A stretch of 10,588 nt of DNA. Origin: Flavobacteriales bacterium (GTDB taxonomy: Bacteria; Bacteroidota; Bacteroidia; Flavobacteriales; Weeksellaceae). The position numbers and the translations under genes are program-made. Under the pieces are notes generated by a model. The model was given only the letters and a program-made list of their open reading frames with translations. It was not told the DNA's origin and did no database searches. Shown here piece after piece: positions 7,161-10,588 of this stretch. The DNA lies in assembly GCA_900770875.1 (NCBI GenBank), contig CAAGLV010000097.1:1-10588 (forward strand), written 5' to 3'. Every line of letters begins with the position of its first letter. The first letter of the stretch is position 1.

Positions 7161-7909
7161 CGTATCGGAATGTTTTGTTCTTTTAAATAATTTTTAAGCG
7201 TTGGGATTGGAATTTCACCAAAGTGAAAAATACTTGCGGCTAATCCGCCACTTGCTTTCGTTTCGGTAAAAACTTCTGTAAAATGTTCCATTTTTCCTGC
7301 TCCACCCGAAGCAATTACCGGAAGATTTACAGCATCAGCTACCTCTTTAGTAATATCAATTTTAAAGCCAGCTTTTGTTCCATCTCCATCCATCGATGTT
7401 AATAAAATTTCGCCAGCTCCTAATTCTTCTACTTTCTTTACCCAATCTAAGGTTTCCCATTCGGTTTCGATTTTTCCACCGCTTACAAAAACTTTTTGAG
7501 TTCCGTTTACATCGCGAGTATCCACTGCAACAACCACACATTGAGATCCAAAACGAGCAGCTAAATCAGCCACCAATTGAGGATTTTTTACCGCAGAAGA
7601 ATTCACAGAAACTTTATCTGCACCTGCCTGAATCACAACCGAAGCATCTTCTACCGAATTGATTCCGCCACCAACTGTAAAAGGAATATTAATTGCTGCT
7701 GCAATTTTTTCGACCATTTCGGCTAATGTTTTACGTTTTTCAAGCGTCGCTGTGATATCTAAAAATACCAATTCATCAGCGCCTTCTACTACATATTTCT
7801 TCGCTAATTCCACCGGATCTCCAGCATCGCGCAATCCCACGAAATTAACTCCTTTTACCGTTCTTCCATCTTTGATGTCGAGACACGGGATGATTCTTTT
7901 TTTTAACAT
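7157..7909 (-). CDS. hisF: Imidazole glycerol phosphate synthase, cyclase subunit
   Basis: A 250-residue TIM-barrel protein that, with HisH, converts PRFAR plus ammonia to imidazole glycerol phosphate and AICAR. The two catalytic aspartates are visible at their usual numbers: Asp11 in IIPCLDIKDGR and Asp130 in VVVAVDTRD. Phosphate-binding loops are seen as FTVGGGINS (77-85) and IASGGAG near residues 199-205. Length and start (MLKKRIIPCLD) match the family, so the ATG at 7909 is secure. Its TGA overlaps the hisIE ATG by 4 bases. Upstream lies a 159-base repeat-rich spacer before hisA, although HisF works with HisH, encoded one gene further up. Confidence 0.98.
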   Translation of the reverse strand: MLKKRIIPCLDIKDGRTVKGVNFVGLRDAGDPVELAKKYVVEGADELVFLDITATLEKRKTLAEMVEKIAAAINIPFTVGGGINSVEDASVVIQAGADKVSVNSSAVKNPQLVADLAARFGSQCVVVAVDTRDVNGTQKVFVSGGKIETEWETLDWVKKVEELGAGEILLTSMDGDGTKAGFKIDITKEVADAVNLPVIASGGAGKMEHFTEVFTETKASGGLAASIFHFGEIPIPTLKNYLKEQNIPIR

Positions 7910-8068
7910 GTTCTAATGTTTTTAAGTGTTGATGTTGTTAGGTTTTTAAGGTGTTATGTTGTTAAGTGTTTATATGTTTATATGTTTATATGTTGGCTAA
8001 TAGAATATTTTATAAACTTGCTAAATTAAACACTTTATCACTTTCGAACAGATAAACTTTATCACTTA
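7910..8068. repeat. Repeat-rich spacer between hisA and hisF
   Basis: This 159-base gap has no coding capacity worth calling. On the plus strand its left half is rich in G/T words such as TTAAGTGTT, and its right half is rich in A/C words, with TTATCACTT present twice (8035-8043, 8059-8067). The halves are thus degenerate inverted repeats that could fold into a long imperfect hairpin in the his transcript. The same words recur in the two other his spacers. It also contains three tandem copies of TTTATATG (listed separately). No TAnnTTTG promoter is seen for hisF within it. Confidence 0.7.
7969..7992. repeat. Three tandem copies of an 8-bp unit
   Basis: TTTATATG occurs three times without a mismatch at 7969-7976, 7977-7984 and 7985-7992, inside the hisA-hisF spacer. 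The copy number may vary between strains by slippage. It lies about 60 bases upstream of the hisF start and is not in a coding region, so a change would alter only spacer length. Confidence 0.9.
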
Positions 8069-8785
8069 CTAACTAATGAACTGTACCAAATCTTTCAACT
8101 GAATTCGTCCTTCGTAAATTGCTTTACCTAAAATCGCTCCTTCGCAACCTAATTCTTTCACTTTAATTAAATCGTCGATAGAAGCAACTCCACCCGAAGC
8201 AATCAATTTAACGTCTGCAGCAGCTAAAATTTCAGCATACAATTCGTTCGAAGTTCCTTGTAACATGCCATCTTTTGCGATGTCTGTACAAATTACATAA
8301 TCAATACCTTTGGCTTTGTATTCTTGGATAAAATCAATTACATCTAATTCAGAAGTTTCTAACCAACCGTGTGTTGCAATTTTACGGTCTTTGGCATCTG
8401 CTCCTAAAATGATTTTTTCGCTTCCGTATTGCGCAATCCATTCCTGAAATAAAGTGGGATTTTGTACAGCAATACTTCCGCCTGTAATTTGATTTGCACC
8501 ACATTCAAATGCAATTCTGATATCATCATCTGCTTTAATTCCTCCTCCGAAATCAACTTTTAAATTGGTTTTAGAAGTGATTAATTCTAAGGTTTTATAG
8601 TTGATGATTTGCTTTGATTTGGCACCATCTAAATCCACTAAGTGCAAATATTCGATTCCGTAATCCTCGAATTCTTTTGCAACTTCTAATGGATTTTCGT
8701 TGTATATTTTTTTTGTATCGTAATCGCCTTGAGATAAACGAACGCATTTTCCGTCGATAATATCTATTGCTGGGATGATTCTCAT
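8069..8785 (-). CDS. hisA: ProFAR isomerase (phosphoribosylformimino-AICAR ribotide isomerase)
   Basis: A TIM-barrel isomerase of 238 residues that converts ProFAR to PRFAR, the substrate of HisF-HisH. I chose the ATG at 8785 (MRIIPAIDIIDGK) because it puts the catalytic general base at Asp8, as in the family; the frame can be opened 8 codons earlier at a TTG (8809), but that adds unconserved residues translated from the repeat spacer. The second catalytic acid is Asp130 in LGADAKDRK. Phosphate loops DFGGGIKADD (78-87) and IASGGVAS are present, as is CTDIAKDGMLQGTS with the conserved Thr. Length is normal. It lies between two repeat-rich spacers in the his operon. The ATG has no Shine-Dalgarno sequence. 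Confidence 0.97.
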   Translation of the reverse strand: MRIIPAIDIIDGKCVRLSQGDYDTKKIYNENPLEVAKEFEDYGIEYLHLVDLDGAKSKQIINYKTLELITSKTNLKVDFGGGIKADDDIRIAFECGANQITGGSIAVQNPTLFQEWIAQYGSEKIILGADAKDRKIATHGWLETSELDVIDFIQEYKAKGIDYVICTDIAKDGMLQGTSNELYAEILAAADVKLIASGGVASIDDLIKVKELGCEGAILGKAIYEGRIQLKDLVQFIS

Positions 8786-8920
8786 ATTTTTTAGTTTTTG
8801 AGTGTTCAAGTTTTTATGTTTGTAAGTGTTTTAGTTATTGTGTTTTTAATTTAATTCAGATTAACTTATAGATATAAAGATTTTACAACTTTATAACCTT
8901 ATCACTTCATAACTTAAAAA
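8786..8920. repeat. Repeat-rich spacer between hisH and hisA
   Basis: This 135-base gap has the same architecture as the other two his spacers: on the plus strand a G/T-rich left half (GTGTTCAAG, GTAAGTGTTTTAG) and an A/C-rich right half (TTACAACTTTATAACC, then TTATCACTT at 8899-8907). The block AACTTAAAAACTAT at 8911-8924 is identical to one at 9613-9626 in the hisB-hisH spacer and in both cases reaches into the upstream gene's stop codon. No gene or clear promoter is visible. Confidence 0.7.
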
Positions 8921-9499
8921 CTATAAAGACAAGAAATTCTTCAATATTTGTTCCCCAATTCCAGCTGATTTTTCTGGATGAAATTGAGTTGCGTAAAAAT
9001 TATCTTTATTTAAAGAAGCTGAATATTCTAGAATATAATTGGTTTTTGCAATCGTATATTCCGAATTTTCACAATAAAAACTGTGTACATAATAAATGTC
9101 CGAGTTTTCTTCGATTCCGTTATATAAAGAAGTTTTTAAATCGTAAATAGTATTCCAACCCATGTGTGGAACGATTTCCGTTGATGGAAATAATTTTACT
9201 TGAATGGGGAAAATTCCTAAACAATCTGTGTTTCCTTCTTCCGAAAAAGCACACATTAATTGCTGACCTAAACAAATTCCTAACGTTGGTTGTTTTAAGT
9301 TTTTAATGACTTCGTCTAATCCTTTTTCTTTTAGATAAGTCATTGCTGAACTCGCTTCTCCCACACCAGGAAAAATTACTTTATCAGCATTTTGCAAGGT
9401 TTCAAAATCGTCTGTAATTACAGCTTCGTAACCTAAACGAGTTACCGCATTGTAAACCGATTTTACATTTCCTGCGTTATATTTTACTATTGCTATCAT
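8921..9499 (-). CDS. hisH: Imidazole glycerol phosphate synthase, glutamine amidotransferase subunit
   Basis: A 192-residue class I glutamine amidotransferase that supplies ammonia to HisF. The catalytic triad is visible: Cys76 in LGICLGQQLM, His174 and Glu176 in QFHPEKS. The oxyanion-strand region PGVGEASSAM (44-53) and the family motif VPHMGWNTI are present, followed by YYVHSFYCE, which marks HisH among amidotransferases. Length is slightly short of the usual 195-205 but complete. The start (MIAIVKYNAGN) is typical. It is flanked by repeat-rich spacers of 126 bases (towards hisB) and 135 bases (towards hisA). Confidence 0.97.
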   Translation of the reverse strand: MIAIVKYNAGNVKSVYNAVTRLGYEAVITDDFETLQNADKVIFPGVGEASSAMTYLKEKGLDEVIKNLKQPTLGICLGQQLMCAFSEEGNTDCLGIFPIQVKLFPSTEIVPHMGWNTIYDLKTSLYNGIEENSDIYYVHSFYCENSEYTIAKTNYILEYSASLNKDNFYATQFHPEKSAGIGEQILKNFLSL

Positions 9500-9625
9500 A
9501 TTATTTGAGTGGTTAAGTTTATGTGTTGATAAGTGATTATGTTTTTAGGTTAATTTGTGGTTAGATTTTAAGTTTTAAATCAACAAATAACTTTATCACT
9601 TAATAACTTTACAACTTAAAAACTA
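9500..9625. repeat. Repeat-rich spacer between hisB and hisH
   Basis: A 126-base gap with a G/T-rich left half and an A/C-rich right half on the plus strand. TAAGTGAT (9530-9537) and ATCACTTA (9595-9602) are an exact 8-bp inverted pair 57 bases apart, and surrounding GTTAAG / AATAAC words extend it imperfectly. The right end holds TTATCACTT (9593-9601) and AACTTAAAAACTAT (9613-9626), both shared with the hisH-hisA spacer. No gene is visible. Confidence 0.72.
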
Positions 9626-10588
9626 TTACAAAAGCCCTTTTGTTGAAGGCAAAATCATTTTTTCTGGATCGCGTTTTACCGCCACTTTAATCGCTTTTGC
9701 AAACGCTTTAAAAATCGCTTCGATTTTGTGGTGCTCGTTTGTACCTTCGGCTTTGATATTTAAGTTCGCTTTTGCACCGTCTGTAAATGATTTAAAGAAG
9801 TGATAGAACATTTCTGTTGGCATTTGACCAATCATTTCACGGTTAAATTCTGCTTCCCAAACTAGCCAGTTTCTTCCACCAAAATCAATTGCCGCTTGCG
9901 CTAAACAATCGTCCATTGGTAACGTGAATCCGTAACGTTCGATTCCTAGTTTATTTCCTAAAGCTTGTGCAAAAACTTCACCTAAAGCAATAGCTGTATC
10001 TTCAATCGTGTGGTGTTCATCAACTTCTAAATCGCCATCTACTTTAATCACTAAATCCATTTGCCCGTGACGCGCAATTTGATCTAACATATGATCGAAA
10101 AAGTGTAAACCAGTCGAAATATCTGATTTCCCTGTTCCGTCTAAGTTTAAATCGATTTTAATCTTTGTTTCGTTTGTATTACGAACAATTGAAGCCGTAC
10201 GATTCTGTAATTTTAAGAACTCATAAATTTCTTTCCACGATGTTGTTTTTAATGCAATGGCATCATTTAAACCTTCGTTATCTTGGATTTCGTTTGCTCC
10301 TAAAGCTTCATCATTCGCAATAAAAATTCCTTTTGCTCCTAAATTCTGTGCTAATTTTACATCCGTAATTCGGTCTCCGATTACAAACGAATTCGCTAAA
10401 TCATACTCCGGATTGTTGATGTATTTTGTTAACATCGCCGTTCCTGGTTTACGTGTTGGTGCATTTTCGTGCGCAAACGTTTTGTCGATGAAAATATCTT
10501 CGAATTTCACCCCTTCGTTTTCGAAAGCTTTTACCACGAAATTTTGAATCGGCCAGAATAATTCTTCTGGATTAGCAGGTGTTCCTAA
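9626..10588 (-). CDS. hisB: Bifunctional histidinol-phosphatase / imidazoleglycerol-phosphate dehydratase (5' truncated)
   Basis: The last 320 residues of a fused HisB. The frame stays open to the window edge; the GTG at 10537 is internal, since upstream residues (GTPANPEELFWPIQNF) continue the phosphatase domain. About 55-60 N-terminal residues with the HAD DxD nucleophile are missing. Seen in visible numbering: HAD motif Lys47 in TRKPGTAM and the acidic motif GDRITD (71-76), which make up the histidinol phosphatase. The dehydratase domain starts at about 130 with ASIVRNTNET and shows GLHFFDHML (160-168), HHTIED (192-197) and NEHHKIEAIFKAFAKAI (284-300), the histidine-rich manganese sites. 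The zinc loop of E. coli HisB-N (Cys93, His95, Cys101, Cys103) is replaced by a shorter FAHENAPT without cysteine. It is the first his gene in the window; earlier genes probably lie beyond the edge. Confidence 0.96.
   Translation of the reverse strand, partial: LGTPANPEELFWPIQNFVVKAFENEGVKFEDIFIDKTFAHENAPTRKPGTAMLTKYINNPEYDLANSFVIGDRITDVKLAQNLGAKGIFIANDEALGANEIQDNEGLNDAIALKTTSWKEIYEFLKLQNRTASIVRNTNETKIKIDLNLDGTGKSDISTGLHFFDHMLDQIARHGQMDLVIKVDGDLEVDEHHTIEDTAIALGEVFAQALGNKLGIERYGFTLPMDDCLAQAAIDFGGRNWLVWEAEFNREMIGQMPTEMFYHFFKSFTDGAKANLNIKAEGTNEHHKIEAIFKAFAKAIKVAVKRDPEKMILPSTKGLL

Noticed and set aside
7375..7916. Plus-strand open frames opposite hisF
   Set aside because: They are shadows of the conserved hisF frame, with compositionally odd translations and no recognisable domain.
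8786..8809. TTG start adding 8 residues to HisA
   Set aside because: The added residues come from the repeat spacer and are not family-like; the ATG at 8785 places the catalytic Asp at position 8 as expected.
7910..9625. The his spacer repeats as a CRISPR array
   Set aside because: The words are degenerate, of uneven spacing, split over three gene junctions and lack constant repeats with unique spacers.
9500..9625. A his leader-peptide attenuator or riboswitch in a spacer
   Set aside because: No run of His codons in a short frame, no T-tract terminator hairpin, and the spacers lie inside the operon rather than before it.
10535..10537. GTG at 10537 as the start of hisB (dehydratase with a short N-terminal extension)
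   Set aside because: The frame is open upstream to the window edge and encodes phosphatase-domain sequence (ELFWPIQNF), so this is an internal codon.

Overview
The window is AT-rich chromosomal DNA that looks like Bacteroidota, most likely Flavobacteriales. The reasons are the low GC content, translation starts with no convincing Shine-Dalgarno sequence, a TAnnTTTG-type -7 promoter element before the gene at 5670, a fused bifunctional HisB inside a hisB-H-A-F-IE cluster, and an oleate hydratase whose key residues fall at the same numbers (Glu122, Tyr241) as in the Elizabethkingia enzyme. The genus cannot be fixed from the sequence alone.

Layout. (1) 2-595, plus strand: the 3' part of a choloylglycine hydrolase / penicillin acylase family gene, cut by the window edge. 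(2) 655-5503, minus strand: a tight three-gene unit transcribed in the order glutamate decarboxylase (gad), glutamate/GABA antiporter (gadC), oleate hydratase (ohyA), with gaps of only 5 and 14 bases. (3) 5504-5669: a divergent intergenic region. (4) 5670-6512, plus strand: a DUF5995-family protein of unknown function. (5) 6549-10588, minus strand: the downstream part of a histidine biosynthesis operon in the order hisB (5' end cut), hisH, hisA, hisF, hisIE. Both convergent junctions (about 596-654 and 6513-6548) carry a hairpin with an A-tract before it and a T-tract after it, so each can serve as a terminator in both directions.

How the genes work together. Gad consumes a cytosolic proton when it decarboxylates glutamate, and GadC exchanges the GABA for external glutamate: the classical acid-resistance pair. 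Joining oleate hydratase to it suggests a stress unit that handles both acid and membrane-active unsaturated fatty acids. The his genes cover the steps from phosphoribosyl-ATP to imidazole glycerol phosphate, its dehydration, and histidinol phosphate dephosphorylation. hisF and hisIE overlap by 4 bases, while hisB/hisH, hisH/hisA and hisA/hisF are separated by 126-159 base spacers that share a degenerate inverted-repeat family.

No wholly new system is evident. The points most worth a second look are the ohyA-gad-gadC linkage, a GadC that lacks the C-terminal plug, the repeat-filled his spacers, and the HisB phosphatase domain without the zinc cysteines.
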